The notes under the pieces: generated by a model
Databases searched by the model: none
What the model saw: the letters and a program-made list of their open reading frames with translations, nothing else
Told to the model about the DNA's origin: nothing
Part shown: piece by piece, positions 47,051 through 56,190 of the stretch
Position numbering within the stretch: the first letter of the stretch is position 1
How the letters are laid out: the number at the start of each line of letters is the position of its first letter
From: Pseudomonas fulva NBRC 16637 = DSM 17717
GTDB lineage: Bacteria > Pseudomonadota > Gammaproteobacteria > Pseudomonadales > Pseudomonadaceae
Direction of reading: 5' to 3'
Length of the DNA stretch: 64,000 nucleotides
NCBI RefSeq assembly: GCF_000730565.1
Contig: NZ_BBIQ01000003.1
Span: 186,001 to 250,000 of the forward strand
Translations under genes and position numbers: made by a program

Positions 47051-47175
47051 GGTCAGGGATCTTCCTCGTGTCAGGCCACCTCTAGGAGGCAGCCGGCATG
47101 GTAGCACCGTGCCCAATGGCGGCTCAAGGCAGCGGCTTTGGGCAGGGCCTTTGCATCCAGTCGCGCGCGTAGGCG

Positions 47176-48900
47176 CTAGCGCAGCAGGTTGGTCTTCGCC
47201 AGGTCCAGCACCTCGTCGCCGCGCCCGCTCATCACGGCCTTGAGCATGTACAGGCTAAAGCCCTTGGCCTGCTCCAGCTTGATCGCTGGCGGCATGACCA
47301 GTTCTTGGGTGGCGGTGACCACGTCGACCAGTACGGGGCCGTCGTGGGCCAGCGCACGGCGCAGGGCCTGCTCCAGGTCTTCGGAGCGCTCGACGCGAAT
47401 CCCCAGGATGCCCATGGCATTGGACATGGCGGCGAAATCGGGGTTGTGCAGGTCGGTGCCGGTATCGAGGTAGCCGGCAGCCTTCATTTCCATGGCGACG
47501 AAGCCCAGTGACGCGTTATTGAACACCACCACCTTCACGGGCAGCTTGAGCTGCGCGAGCGAAATGAAGTCACCCATCAGCATGCTGAACCCACCATCGC
47601 CACTCAGCGAGATCACCTGGCGCCCCGGGAAGGCCGCCTGTGCGCCCATGGCCTGTGGCATGGCGTTGGCCATCGAGCCGTGGTTGAACGAGCCGACCAG
47701 GCGACGCTGGCCATTCATCTTCAGGTAACGCGCCGCCCAGACCGTGGGCGAACCGACGTCGGCGGTGAAGATCGCGTCTTCGGTGGCCAGTTCGCTGAGC
47801 AGGCGTGTGACATATTGTGGATGGATCGGCCGGTCACCCTTGGAGGGTACCGCCAGATCGTCCAGCCCCTGGCGCGCCTTGTCATAGGCTTTGAGTGCAT
47901 CATCCAGGAAGCGCCGATCAGTCTTGCGCGTCAGGCGTGGCAGCAGGGCGGTGAGCGTTTCGCCGACATCGGCAGCGATACCCAGCGATAACGTGGCGCG
48001 TCGCCCCAGCGCTTGCGGGTCACGGTCGACCTGCACGATCTTGGCGTCGCTCGGGAAAAACTGCCGGTAGGGAAAGTCGGTGCCCAGCATCACCAGCGTG
48101 TCGCAGCCGAGCATGGCGTGGTAACCGGAACTGAAGCCGATCAAGCCCGTCATGCCGACGTCGAAGGGGTTGTCCCATTCCACATGCTCCTTACCGCGCA
48201 GCGCATGGACCACCGGTGCGCCGAGTGCATCGGCCAGGGCCACGACCTGGTCGTGCGCACCTGCGCAGCCGCTGCCGCACAGCAGGGTCACCTTGTGGCT
48301 GTCTTGCAACAATTCGGTCAGGCGCTGCAGATCGACGTCCGTGGGCAAAATGCGTGGCTGCTGCAGGGTAGGCCAGGCCGCCGGTTTCTGCTCGACCTCC
48401 AGCAGCGAGACGTCACCGGGAATCACCACCACCGCCACACCGCGATTGAGGATGGCCGAACGCATGGCCCGGTGCAGCACCTGCGGCATTTGCGCAGGGT
48501 TGCTGACCAGTTCGATGAAATGGCTGCATTCCTTGAACAGTTCCTGCGGGTGGGTTTCCTGGAAGTAGTTCAGGCCAATCTCCGAGGAGGGGATCTGCGC
48601 GGCGATGGCCAGCACGGGCACCCGGTTGCGGTGGCAGTCGAACAGGCCATTGATCAAATGCAGGTTGCCCGGCCCGCAACTACCCGCGCACACCGTCAGC
48701 TCACCGGTTACCGCCGCCTCGGCACCGGCGGCAAAGGCCGCAACTTCCTCATGGCGCACGTGCATCCACTCGATGCTGTCCATGCTGCGCAGGGCGTCGG
48801 TCAGGCCATTGAGACTGTCGCCGGTCAGGCCCCAGATCCGCTTGATACCGGCTTGTTCGAGTGTCGAGGCCAACTGCTGGGCCATGTTGAGCTTTGCCAT
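47176..48900 (-). CDS. poxB: Pyruvate dehydrogenase (quinone) / pyruvate oxidase-like ThDP enzyme
   Basis: A 574-residue thiamine-diphosphate enzyme of the PoxB type, which oxidises pyruvate to acetate and CO2 with FAD and passes electrons to ubiquinone. The catalytic Glu lies in [19 protein letters not shown], the ThDP motif is [20 protein letters not shown] with [10 protein letters not shown], and the C-terminal membrane-binding tail follows. The ATG at 48900 gives [18 protein letters not shown]; a 27-residue upstream extension is not supported. It lies downstream of nothing obviously operonic. Confidence 0.92.
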   Translation of the reverse strand: MAKLNMAQQLASTLEQAGIKRIWGLTGDSLNGLTDALRSMDSIEWMHVRHEEVAAFAAGAEAAVTGELTVCAGSCGPGNLHLINGLFDCHRNRVPVLAIAAQIPSSEIGLNYFQETHPQELFKECSHFIELVSNPAQMPQVLHRAMRSAILNRGVAVVVIPGDVSLLEVEQKPAAWPTLQQPRILPTDVDLQRLTELLQDSHKVTLLCGSGCAGAHDQVVALADALGAPVVHALRGKEHVEWDNPFDVGMTGLIGFSSGYHAMLGCDTLVMLGTDFPYRQFFPSDAKIVQVDRDPQALGRRATLSLGIAADVGETLTALLPRLTRKTDRRFLDDALKAYDKARQGLDDLAVPSKGDRPIHPQYVTRLLSELATEDAIFTADVGSPTVWAARYLKMNGQRRLVGSFNHGSMANAMPQAMGAQAAFPGRQVISLSGDGGFSMLMGDFISLAQLKLPVKVVVFNNASLGFVAMEMKAAGYLDTGTDLHNPDFAAMSNAMGILGIRVERSEDLEQALRRALAHDGPVLVDVVTATQELVMPPAIKLEQAKGFSLYMLKAVMSGRGDEVLDLAKTNLLR

Positions 48901-49203
48901 GGGTACTCCTGGTGCGAATGGAAGAACGTGATCGATGGGATAGAGACAGGCGCTTGGCCACGGCTGTTCGTTTGCGTCCATGAACGAATCGTCATGCGCG
49001 CTGCCCCGTGCCTGACGCTGCCCTGAAACCCATGTGTGCGTCCTGGGTCATCTGCCGCCGGCAGGCCACGGCACGCGCGCGCCCGGCAGAACTGTTCCGC
49101 CACCGGCCGGTCTGTATGCCATCGTGATTGCCCTGGGAGCGCGCCTGGTTATTCAGGCGCTTCAGGATGATGAAATCGCACGCGTCTACTAAGGATGAAT
49201 GGA
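48901..49203. other. 303-bp gap between poxB and the DUF808 gene
   Basis: No gene is seen. A perfect hairpin GCGCCTG/CAGGCGC lies at 49141-49147 and 49154-49160 with a 6-base loop, in the leader of the downstream gene. The divergent promoters for poxB (-) and the DUF808 gene (+) must lie here. Confidence 0.5.
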
Positions 49204-50124
49204 ATGGCTGGCAGCAGTTTTTTTGCGTTGTTGGATGACATCGCGGCCCTGTTGGATGACATCTCGTTGATGACCAAGGTCGCGGCCAAGAAGTCGGCCA
49301 GCGTACTGAGCGATGACTTGGCCGTTAACGCCGAGCAAGTAACAGGCATGAAGGCCGATCGCGAACTGCCGGTGGTATGGGCCGTATTCAAAGGCTCTCT
49401 GAAGAACAAGGCCATCCTGGTGCCGTGCGCCCTGATCCTTAGTGCGGTGCTGCCGGCGGCGGTCAAATGGCTGCTCATGGCCGGCGGCCTGTACCTGTGC
49501 TACGAGGGCTTCGAGGCGATCAAGGACAAGTTTTCCCGCAGCGAGCATGGCGCGAAGGGGCAAGGGAAAAAAGCGCTTCCCAAGACCCCCGAGGAACTGG
49601 CCGCGTATGAAAAACGCAAGGTCAAAGGGGCGATCAAGACCGACTTCATCCTGAGCGCGGAAATCATCGTCATTACCCTCAACGTGGTGGCTGAGGCCCC
49701 GCTGTACCAGCAGATTCTGACCTTGGTCTTGATCGCCTTGGTGATGACGATTGGCGTGTACGGGCTGGTCGCTGGCATCGTGCGGCTGGACGACGCAGGG
49801 TTCGCCCTGGCGAAATCCAAAGCCCAGGGTATGTGGGGTCGCGCGGTCAGAAAGCTGGGTGAAGTGCTGGTGTCGGCCGCGCCTTTCCTGATGAAGGCGC
49901 TGTCCTGGATCGGCACGGTCGCGATGTTTCTGGTCGGCGGTACATTCATTGCTGAAGGCATTGCGCCACTTGAGCACGTCATCGAAGGCTGGGTTGCGCA
50001 CAGCGGAAGCTGGGAAGCAGTGGCCAAGCTCGTCGTGTTCGGGGTTGTCGGGGCTGTCGCTGGCGGCTTGACGGCGCTGGTGGTCGGCGGTTTCTCTTGG
50101 GTTCGCGCACGCGCTACGGGCTGA
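49204..50124 (+). CDS. DUF808 family membrane protein (YedI-like)
   Basis: A 306-residue protein of the YedI/DUF808 family, with the typical start MAGSSFFALLDDIAALLDD and SLMTKVAAKKSASVLSDDLA. About six membrane segments follow, including ALILSAVLPAAVKWLLMAGG and MFLVGGTFIAEGI. The ATG at 49204 has AAGGA eight bases upstream. An ATG at 49195 lies too close to that site. Function is unknown. It is convergent with the first Tsx-like porin gene. Confidence 0.88.
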   Translation: MAGSSFFALLDDIAALLDDISLMTKVAAKKSASVLSDDLAVNAEQVTGMKADRELPVVWAVFKGSLKNKAILVPCALILSAVLPAAVKWLLMAGGLYLCYEGFEAIKDKFSRSEHGAKGQGKKALPKTPEELAAYEKRKVKGAIKTDFILSAEIIVITLNVVAEAPLYQQILTLVLIALVMTIGVYGLVAGIVRLDDAGFALAKSKAQGMWGRAVRKLGEVLVSAAPFLMKALSWIGTVAMFLVGGTFIAEGIAPLEHVIEGWVAHSGSWEAVAKLVVFGVVGAVAGGLTALVVGGFSWVRARATG

Positions 50125-50143
50125 GCGACAACGCTTGGGCAAA

Positions 50144-50162
50144 GGGGCCGCCAGGCGGCCCC
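50144..50162. terminator. Bidirectional terminator hairpin
   Basis: GGGGCCG (50144-50150) and CGGCCCC (50156-50162) pair around CCAGG, between convergent stop codons at 50124 and 50178. No long U-tract is seen. Confidence 0.6.
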
Positions 50163-50177
50163 GTCATCATGCCGTGA

Positions 50178-50960
50178 TCAGAACAGCACCTTGACCAGGA
50201 AGCTCATGGTGTTCTGGTCAGTGGTGAAGGCGCCGGAATCCTTGATGCCGTACTTGTTCTTCCAGTAGTCGTATTCCACACCCACGTACAGCTGCTTCTC
50301 GCCCAGGTGCATGGCTTTGCCCAGGTCATACTTGATCTGCGGGTTGAAGTGCAAGTTGGCGTGGTAGGTGCCACGGCGGTTTTCATCGTTGTCCACCACC
50401 CAGTCCATGAAGCCATCGATCAACACGTCGGAGGCGCCGACCGGAATGGTGTAGGCCCACACCGGGGTGATCTGCCAGACATTGTCGCCAGGGCGGCTGC
50501 CGTCGGTGGTGCGCTGGTAGAAGTTCAGCTGGAAGTAGTCGAAGCCTGGGATGTCCAGGTCGAAGCCGGGGCCGATCAGGTAGGCTTCGGTGTCGCCCTC
50601 GCCAAACTCGTAGGTCATGGCCAGCAGCACGTCCTTGACCGGCCCGAAGGACAGCTTCTGATCGAAGATCTTGTTGAACGACAGCCGCGGGCTGATCTCG
50701 CCGTAGTAGGTGTTGGGGCCGTTGCCGGCGTCCTTCTGGCCTTGGTAGAAGATCTTGTCGACGAACAGGAAGTTATCGCCGTACTTCCAGCCGTCGGCGT
50801 GCTCGAAGGTCAGGGTCTGTTGGGTCGACGGGTTGACCTTGAAGTTCTTGCCCCACAGGTAGGTCAGGCTGTTGCTCTGCCACTGCAGCAGGTCGCCGGC
50901 GAAGGTGGTGCCACAGGCCAGCAGGCCGCCGGCGAGGATCAGGCTGTTGATGGTACGCAT
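50178..50960 (-). CDS. Tsx-like outer-membrane nucleoside channel, copy 1
   Basis: A 260-residue outer-membrane protein of the Tsx/nucleoside-specific channel family, with signal peptide MRTINSLILAGGLLACGTTFA. Segments such as WKYGDNFLFVDKIFY, YLIGPGFDLDIPGFDYFQLN and RRGTYHANLHFNPQIKYDLG are shared with the neighbour at 51315-52100. It ends in the aromatic VLF of a barrel-assembly signal. Likely admits nucleosides or purine bases. The ATG at 50960 is chosen over a 30-residue basic extension. Confidence 0.9.
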   Translation of the reverse strand: MRTINSLILAGGLLACGTTFAGDLLQWQSNSLTYLWGKNFKVNPSTQQTLTFEHADGWKYGDNFLFVDKIFYQGQKDAGNGPNTYYGEISPRLSFNKIFDQKLSFGPVKDVLLAMTYEFGEGDTEAYLIGPGFDLDIPGFDYFQLNFYQRTTDGSRPGDNVWQITPVWAYTIPVGASDVLIDGFMDWVVDNDENRRGTYHANLHFNPQIKYDLGKAMHLGEKQLYVGVEYDYWKNKYGIKDSGAFTTDQNTMSFLVKVLF

Positions 50961-51314
50961 TGCGGATGTCGCTCCCTTGGTTGATCTGTTGTCAGCGCTC
51001 GGTGTTGGCGCTTTTTCTGTCTTTGTAGTCAGCTTTTTTCGATGGGCCACAGCTGTCTGGCAAGGGTTGAGCCAACTTCTTCCCGGTTGGCGAAACCGTC
51101 CTGCTCGACGTCGTTCTGAACGGATGAAAAGGGTCTTTCAGGCTGGCAACACGTTGGCCAACCGCCCGAATTCATTGACTGAGCGGTCAGTAAACGCAGG
51201 CAGAATCCGTCCTGCCCTGATCGAGGGGGCGCGCAGATTACTGGCTTGCGCGCCTGGCCTCAAGTGCTCCGTCATGGAGCACGGTGGAGCAAACCTGTGC
51301 ATGTGGTCAGGTTG
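50961..51314. other. 354-bp region between the Tsx-like genes
   Basis: No gene is seen. It holds a 16-bp RutR-like box (51175-51190), placed as an operator for copy 1, and otherwise unremarkable sequence. A short in-frame basic extension of copy 1 reads into it but lacks a ribosome site. Confidence 0.5.
51175..51190. promoter_or_regulatory. RutR-like box between the Tsx-like genes
   Basis: TTGACTGAGCGGTCAG matches the RutR consensus TTGACCA-NN-TGGTCAA at 10 of 14 defined positions, with the half-sites TTGAC and GGTCA in the right spacing. It lies 215 bp upstream of copy 1 of the porin. Confidence 0.45.
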
Positions 51315-52100
51315 TCAGAAGTGTACCTTGATCAAGGCACTGGCCACGCTCTGATTGCTGTCCAGGGCGCCCCGGCTGTCGATGCCGTATTTGTCTTTCC
51401 AGTAGCTGTACTCCAAGCCCACGTACAGCTGCTTGTCGCCCAGGCTCAGCGCCTTGCCCAGGTCGTATTTCACCTGCGGGTTGAAGTGCAGGTTGGCGTG
51501 ATAGGTGCCCCGTCGGTTCTGGTCGTTGTCGGTCACCCAGTCCATGTAGCCGTCTATCAGAATGTCGGATTTGCCCAGTGGCACGGTGTAGGACCAGGCG
51601 GGCGTGATTTGCCATACGTTGTCGCCGGGGCGGCTGCCCTCGGTATTGCGCACGTAGAAATTGAGCACGAAGTAATTGAAGCCTGGCACATCCAGGTCGA
51701 AGCCTGGGCCGATCAGGTAGGCTTCATTGTCACCTTCGCCACGCTCGTAGGTCATGGCCAGCAGCACGTCCTTGACCGGACCGAACGCAAGCTTGCGGTC
51801 GAGGATCTTGCCCAGCGAGAAGCGAGGGCTGAACTCGCCGTAGTAGGTGGTCACCCCTTTGCCGGGGTCGGCCTTGCCGTTGTAGAAAATCTTGTCGACA
51901 AACAGGAACGTGTCGCCGTATTTCCACTTGTTGGCGTGCTCGAAGGTAAGCGTCTGCTGAATGCCAGGGTTGATCTTGAAATCCTTGCCGTACAGGTAGG
52001 TCAGGCTCTCGCCGTGCCATTGCAGCCATTGGCCGGCCTGGCTCGGTACGCTGGCAAGCAGGCTGGTGCCTAGCAAAAAGGCGGTGGGGATGTGGTTCAT
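51315..52100 (-). CDS. Tsx-like outer-membrane nucleoside channel, copy 2
   Basis: A 261-residue paralogue of the porin at 50178-50960, with signal peptide MNHIPTAFLLGTSLLASVPSQA. It shares WKYGDTFLFVDKIFYNG, YLIGPGFDLDVPGFNYFVLN and RRGTYHANLHFNPQVKYDLG, and ends in KVHF rather than KVLF. The tandem pair looks like an old duplication that has diverged, as the stretches match closely but not fully. Located directly upstream of the NCS2 permease operon in the same strand direction. Confidence 0.9.
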   Translation of the reverse strand: MNHIPTAFLLGTSLLASVPSQAGQWLQWHGESLTYLYGKDFKINPGIQQTLTFEHANKWKYGDTFLFVDKIFYNGKADPGKGVTTYYGEFSPRFSLGKILDRKLAFGPVKDVLLAMTYERGEGDNEAYLIGPGFDLDVPGFNYFVLNFYVRNTEGSRPGDNVWQITPAWSYTVPLGKSDILIDGYMDWVTDNDQNRRGTYHANLHFNPQVKYDLGKALSLGDKQLYVGLEYSYWKDKYGIDSRGALDSNQSVASALIKVHF

Positions 52101-52156
52101 GTGACAGCTCCCGGATGTTGTTCTTGTGGGTTGTCAGGCGCGTGCGCGCCCCGGGC

Positions 52157-52175
52157 GGCCCACGCGCAGTGGGCC
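52157..52175. other. Hairpin between copy 2 porin and NCS2 permease
   Basis: GGCCCAC (52157-52163) and GTGGGCC (52169-52175) form a 7-bp stem with loop GCGCA in the 133-bp gap between the porin and permease genes. No U-tract. Confidence 0.4.
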
Positions 52176-52233
52176 GACGGCACAGCAGTGATTCAGGCGT
52201 GAAGCATGGGCGGCCAGGGCGCCGCCCGTTGGC

Positions 52234-53589
52234 TCAGTGGGGGTGGCAGGGCGCGTTGTGCGCTGCGCGGTCCGCGCCGCCGAGGATGTTGAACAGCACG
52301 TTGAGCACCAGCGCACTGACCGTGGCCATGGCGATGCCGCTGTGGGTGATGGGCTCCATCCACTGGGGCATCTGGGCGAAGAACTCCGGCCGTACCACCG
52401 GGATCAGACCGAAACCGACGCTGACCGCAACCAGCAACTGATTGCGCCGATCGCCGATGTCCGCTTCCTGGAGGATCTTGATGCCCGTGGCAGTGACCAT
52501 GCCGAACATGGCAATGGACGCGCCGCCCAGCACCGCTGGCGGGATCGAGGCGATCAGGTAGGCCGCCTTGGGCAGCAAGCTGAGCACCACCAGCAAGCCG
52601 CCGGCCACCACCGTGACGAAACGGCAGCGTACGCCGGTCATCTGCACCAGGCCGATGTTCTGGGCGAACGAGGAATGGGTGAAGGTGTTGAAAAAGCCTG
52701 CGATGAAAGAGGCGCCTGCGTCGCACAGCAGCCCCCGGCGCAGCATGCCTGGGGTGACTTCACGGTCGGTGACCTTGCCCAGGGCCAGGAACATGCCCGT
52801 GGATTCGACGAAAATGATCACCACCACCAGGCACATCGACAGGATCGGGGCCAGGCTGAAGGTGGGCATGCCAAAGTGCAGCGGCGTGACCACCTGCAGC
52901 CAGGGGGTAGCCCCCAGGCCCGAGAGGTCGACCATGCCGATCGACCCCGCCAGCAGGTAACCCAGGCCCATCCCCACCAGCACCGACACGTTGACCCAGA
53001 AGCCCCGCATGAAACGGTTGATCAGCAGAATCACTGCCAGCACCAGGCCGGCGACCAGCAGATAGATCGGTGAGCCGAAGGTGGTCGCTTGCTGGCCGCC
53101 TCCGGCCCAGTTCACCGCCACGGGGAACAGCGACAGGCCAATGGACGTGATCACCGTGCCGGTCACCAGCGGCGGGAAGAACCTCACCACCTTGGACATG
53201 AAGGGCGCGACCAGCATGCCGAAGAAGCCTGCGGCAATGGTGGCCCCGAAGATGCCCTGCAGGCCCACGCCGGGCATGCCGGCCATGGCCACCATGCTGC
53301 CGACGGCGGCAAAGCTGGCCCCCATCATCACGGGCATGCGAATACCCACAGGGCCGATGCCCAGCGACTGCACCAGGGTGGCGACGCCGGCGACCAGCAG
53401 GTCGGCGTTGATCAGAAAGGCAACTTCTTCGCGGGACAGGCCTGCAGCCTGGCCGATGATCAGCGGTACCGCGATGGCGCCGCCATACATCAGAAGCACA
53501 TGTTGCAGGCCAACCAGAAAGAGCTGGAACAGGGGCAGGGGCTGTCGCGGCGGCGCTACCGGAATAGACGCCTTGGATGACTCGGACAT
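52234..53589 (-). CDS. NCS2 family urate/xanthine/uracil permease
   Basis: A 451-residue NCS2 (UraA/PbuX/UacT-like) transporter with 14 predicted membrane segments. The conserved QH motif lies in LVGLQHVLLMYGGAIAVPL. The segment FVESTGMFLALGKVTDREV carries the family acidic site, and GVRCRFVTVVAGGLLVVLSL is a late-family segment. Its position beside puuD makes urate or xanthine the likely substrate. The ATG at 53589 follows a purine-rich site. Confidence 0.9.
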   Translation of the reverse strand: MSESSKASIPVAPPRQPLPLFQLFLVGLQHVLLMYGGAIAVPLIIGQAAGLSREEVAFLINADLLVAGVATLVQSLGIGPVGIRMPVMMGASFAAVGSMVAMAGMPGVGLQGIFGATIAAGFFGMLVAPFMSKVVRFFPPLVTGTVITSIGLSLFPVAVNWAGGGQQATTFGSPIYLLVAGLVLAVILLINRFMRGFWVNVSVLVGMGLGYLLAGSIGMVDLSGLGATPWLQVVTPLHFGMPTFSLAPILSMCLVVVIIFVESTGMFLALGKVTDREVTPGMLRRGLLCDAGASFIAGFFNTFTHSSFAQNIGLVQMTGVRCRFVTVVAGGLLVVLSLLPKAAYLIASIPPAVLGGASIAMFGMVTATGIKILQEADIGDRRNQLLVAVSVGFGLIPVVRPEFFAQMPQWMEPITHSGIAMATVSALVLNVLFNILGGADRAAHNAPCHPH

Positions 53590-53748
53590 GCAGCACCTCG
53601 AGTTTTGTTTTTATTCTCGGATCCAAGCGGCGGGCGAGCCCAGGCTTCAAATGGCGGTCTTCAACCTGAAGATCGCCTTGTTTGAAGTCTGTGCCAGCGC
53701 CTGCGCTCGATGCTTGCGTACGACGTTATGCGGTGTAGCCAATTACGC

Positions 53749-55062
53749 TCAGTTGACCGGCGCGCCCTTGGCGATCCAGTCGCCTACCAGCTTGCGCTCC
53801 TCGGTGGTCATCTGCGTGATGTTGCCCAGCGGCATGATCTGGCTGGCAACCGCTTGCGCCTGGATGCGCGCGGCCTGGGCCTGGATCTGTTGCGGTGTGT
53901 CGAACATCACGCCACCTGGAGCGGCGCTGAACAGTGGGCTGGTCGGTTTCGAGGAGTGGCACACGGTGCAGCGTTCCTGGATCACGTGATGGATCTTCTC
54001 GAAGCTGTCACCGCCGGCCTGCGCCGTCGCCTCGGCCGGCACCGCCGGTTCGGCGGGCTTGGCCGCGTCTTCGGCGCGGCGCTCGGCGGCCGTTTTGCCG
54101 CCCACGGCTGTGGCTGGCAATGGCTGGTATTCGATCTTGGCAGCGGCCTGTTCCGGGCTGACCGGCATTGGCTTGGGACCGGTGACATAGGCCAGGCAGA
54201 TCATGGCCAGGGCACCGACCGGCAGCGTCCAGGCGTACTTGTTGCTGTCGTGACGGGTGTTGAAGTAGTGACGGATCAACACCGCCGCCACTGCGATCCC
54301 CGCCAGGATCAGCCAGTTGTACTGGCTGCCGTAGGTGCTGGGGAAGTGGTTGCTGATCATGATGAACAGCACCGGCAGCGTGAAGTAGTTGTTGTGGCGT
54401 GACCGCAGCAGGCCCTTGGCCGGCAAGACCGGGTCCGGGGTCTGGTTGTTCTCGATGGCAGCCACCAGCTGGCGCTGGGCCGGCATGATGATACGGAACA
54501 CGTTGCCGACCATGATGGTGCCGATGATCGCGCCCGTGTGCAGGTAGGCGCCGCGGCCACTGAACACCAGGCTGAAGCCCCAGCAGGCGGCAATGATCAG
54601 CACGAACAGCACCGCACCGAGCAGGGCAGGGCGCTTGCCCAGGGGCGAGTCGCACAGGAAATCGTAGACGAACCAGCCCACGACCAGCGACCCGATACCG
54701 ATCGCCACGCCCTCGGCGCCACTGAGGGTGCTACCCGGTGCCAGCAGGTACAAGGTGGGGTTCCAGTAGAACACCACGCACAGCAGGGCAATGCCGGACA
54801 TCCAGGTGAAGTAGGCTTCCCATTTGAACCAGTGCAGGTTCTCGGGCATTTTCGGCGGGGCGAGCTTGTATTTTTCCAGGTGGTAGATACCACCGCCATG
54901 GATGGCCCAGAGGTCACCTGACAACCCATCGCGCGGGTTGCTTCGATTCAGGTGGTTCTCCAGCCAGACAAAGTAGAACGATGCACCGATCCAGGCCACG
55001 CCGGTGATCATGTGAACCCAGCGAATGCTCAGGTTCAGCCACTCGTGAAGGTGTGCTTCCAC
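53749..55062 (-). CDS. puuD: Membrane urate hydroxylase PuuD with C-terminal cytochrome c domain
   Basis: A 437-residue protein that oxidises urate to 5-hydroxyisourate and passes electrons to the respiratory chain. The N-terminal ~310 residues hold about eight membrane segments, beginning WVHMITGVAWIGASFYFVWL. A proline/alanine-rich linker follows. The C-terminal cytochrome c domain has the heme site CTVCH (365-369) and a likely axial Met410 (IMPLGN). It therefore needs the ccm machinery at 19775-26684. It is downstream of allA and before the permease gene on the - strand. Confidence 0.92.
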   Translation of the reverse strand: MEAHLHEWLNLSIRWVHMITGVAWIGASFYFVWLENHLNRSNPRDGLSGDLWAIHGGGIYHLEKYKLAPPKMPENLHWFKWEAYFTWMSGIALLCVVFYWNPTLYLLAPGSTLSGAEGVAIGIGSLVVGWFVYDFLCDSPLGKRPALLGAVLFVLIIAACWGFSLVFSGRGAYLHTGAIIGTIMVGNVFRIIMPAQRQLVAAIENNQTPDPVLPAKGLLRSRHNNYFTLPVLFIMISNHFPSTYGSQYNWLILAGIAVAAVLIRHYFNTRHDSNKYAWTLPVGALAMICLAYVTGPKPMPVSPEQAAAKIEYQPLPATAVGGKTAAERRAEDAAKPAEPAVPAEATAQAGGDSFEKIHHVIQERCTVCHSSKPTSPLFSAAPGGVMFDTPQQIQAQAARIQAQAVASQIMPLGNITQMTTEERKLVGDWIAKGAPVN

Positions 55063-55121
55063 AGTATGTACCTCTTGCCGGTCACAGGCGCGGGCAGTGC
55101 CCTGGCATGACCGACCTTTTC

Positions 55122-55625
55122 TTATTGGTGGGGGTTGAGGATCAGCATCTGTTCCTCGCTGAAGTAATGCTCATCGCAGTTGTTGCCAGAACCACTGCGA
55201 TCAACCACCAGGAAGTCATCCCGCTTTTCGATCGTCAGCACCGGGTGGTGCCAGACGCCGCGATGGTAATTGACGCCCTGCCTGCCGTTGCTGCGGAAGG
55301 CGCGGACCAAGCCTGATACAGGTGCATCGCCAAGTGGCGCGACCACGATCAGAAAGGGGTTGCCGAGCAGCGGAATGAAAGCCTGGCTGCCCAGCGGATG
55401 GCGTTCGAGCATGCGCACGGTCAGCGGCATTTCCAGCGCGTCGGCGCGGAAAATACTGATGATCGCCTTGTCTTCAGGCTCGGCGGTCTCGACCGTGGCG
55501 AGCTTGTGAAAGCGCATGGTCGAGCCGTTGTTGATCATGAAGTGGTCGCTGCCATCGGTTTCGATCACGTCACCGAAAGGGGCGAAGGCTTCTTTGGTCA
55601 GGGGCTCGATCATCAGGGTGCGCAT
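55122..55625 (-). CDS. allA: Ureidoglycolate lyase AllA
   Basis: A 167-residue AllA-type enzyme that splits ureidoglycolate into glyoxylate and urea. Features are IEPLTKEAFAPFGDVIE, SMRFHKL-type sequence near the start (STMRFHKLATVE), ERHPLGSQAFIPL and NYHRGVWHHPVL. The ATG at 55625 gives MRTLMIEPLTK; an upstream 41-residue extension is a shadow. It supplies glyoxylate to the gcl operon. It ends 60 bp before puuD. Confidence 0.92.
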   Translation of the reverse strand: MRTLMIEPLTKEAFAPFGDVIETDGSDHFMINNGSTMRFHKLATVETAEPEDKAIISIFRADALEMPLTVRMLERHPLGSQAFIPLLGNPFLIVVAPLGDAPVSGLVRAFRSNGRQGVNYHRGVWHHPVLTIEKRDDFLVVDRSGSGNNCDEHYFSEEQMLILNPHQ

Positions 55626-55674
55626 GCGGTTATCTCTTCTATTGTGCGTTGTTCTGTAAAGAATCGTCGGTCGC

Positions 55675-56190
55675 TTACAGCTGTTGCAGGCGGAACAGGG
55701 CGATCTGGTTGATCTGCTTGAGCGCCTCGGCGAACTCGGCCTTCGCATCGTTGTGGATGCGCTGTTCGAACGAGGCCAGGATCTGGTGCCGGTCGCTGCC
55801 CTTGACGGCCATGATGAACGGGAACTGGAACTTGGCCTTGTACGCCTCGTTGAGCGAGGTGAAGCGCGCGAATTCCTCGGCGGTGCATTGGTGAATACCG
55901 GCCCCGGCCTGTTCGTTGGTGCTCGAGGCGGTCAGTTCACCCTGGACGGCAGCCTTGCCGGCCAGGTCCGGGTGGGCGTTGATCAAGGCCAGTTGGTCGG
56001 CGTGAGGTGCGCTCAGCAGGATGTCGCTCATGCGCTGGTGCAGCGCGTGCACGTTGTCCAGTTCGTCCAATTGGCCGAGGTCGTAGGCCTTCTCGGCAAC
56101 CCAGGGCGAGTGCTCGTAGATGTCGGCGAAGGCGTGAACGAACGCGTCACGGTCAAGGGTGGACGGCTTGAGGGTCTTGAAGGTGGTCAT
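55675..56190 (-). CDS. uraD: OHCU decarboxylase UraD
   Basis: A 171-residue 2-oxo-4-hydroxy-4-carboxy-5-ureidoimidazoline decarboxylase, which makes (S)-allantoin after HiuH. Motifs include LINAHPDLAGKAAVQGELT and SSTNEQAGAG, and FPFIMAVKGSDRHQILASFE. The ATG at 56190 overlaps the puuE stop by one base. It lies 49 bp before allA. Confidence 0.95.
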   Translation of the reverse strand: MTTFKTLKPSTLDRDAFVHAFADIYEHSPWVAEKAYDLGQLDELDNVHALHQRMSDILLSAPHADQLALINAHPDLAGKAAVQGELTASSTNEQAGAGIHQCTAEEFARFTSLNEAYKAKFQFPFIMAVKGSDRHQILASFEQRIHNDAKAEFAEALKQINQIALFRLQQL

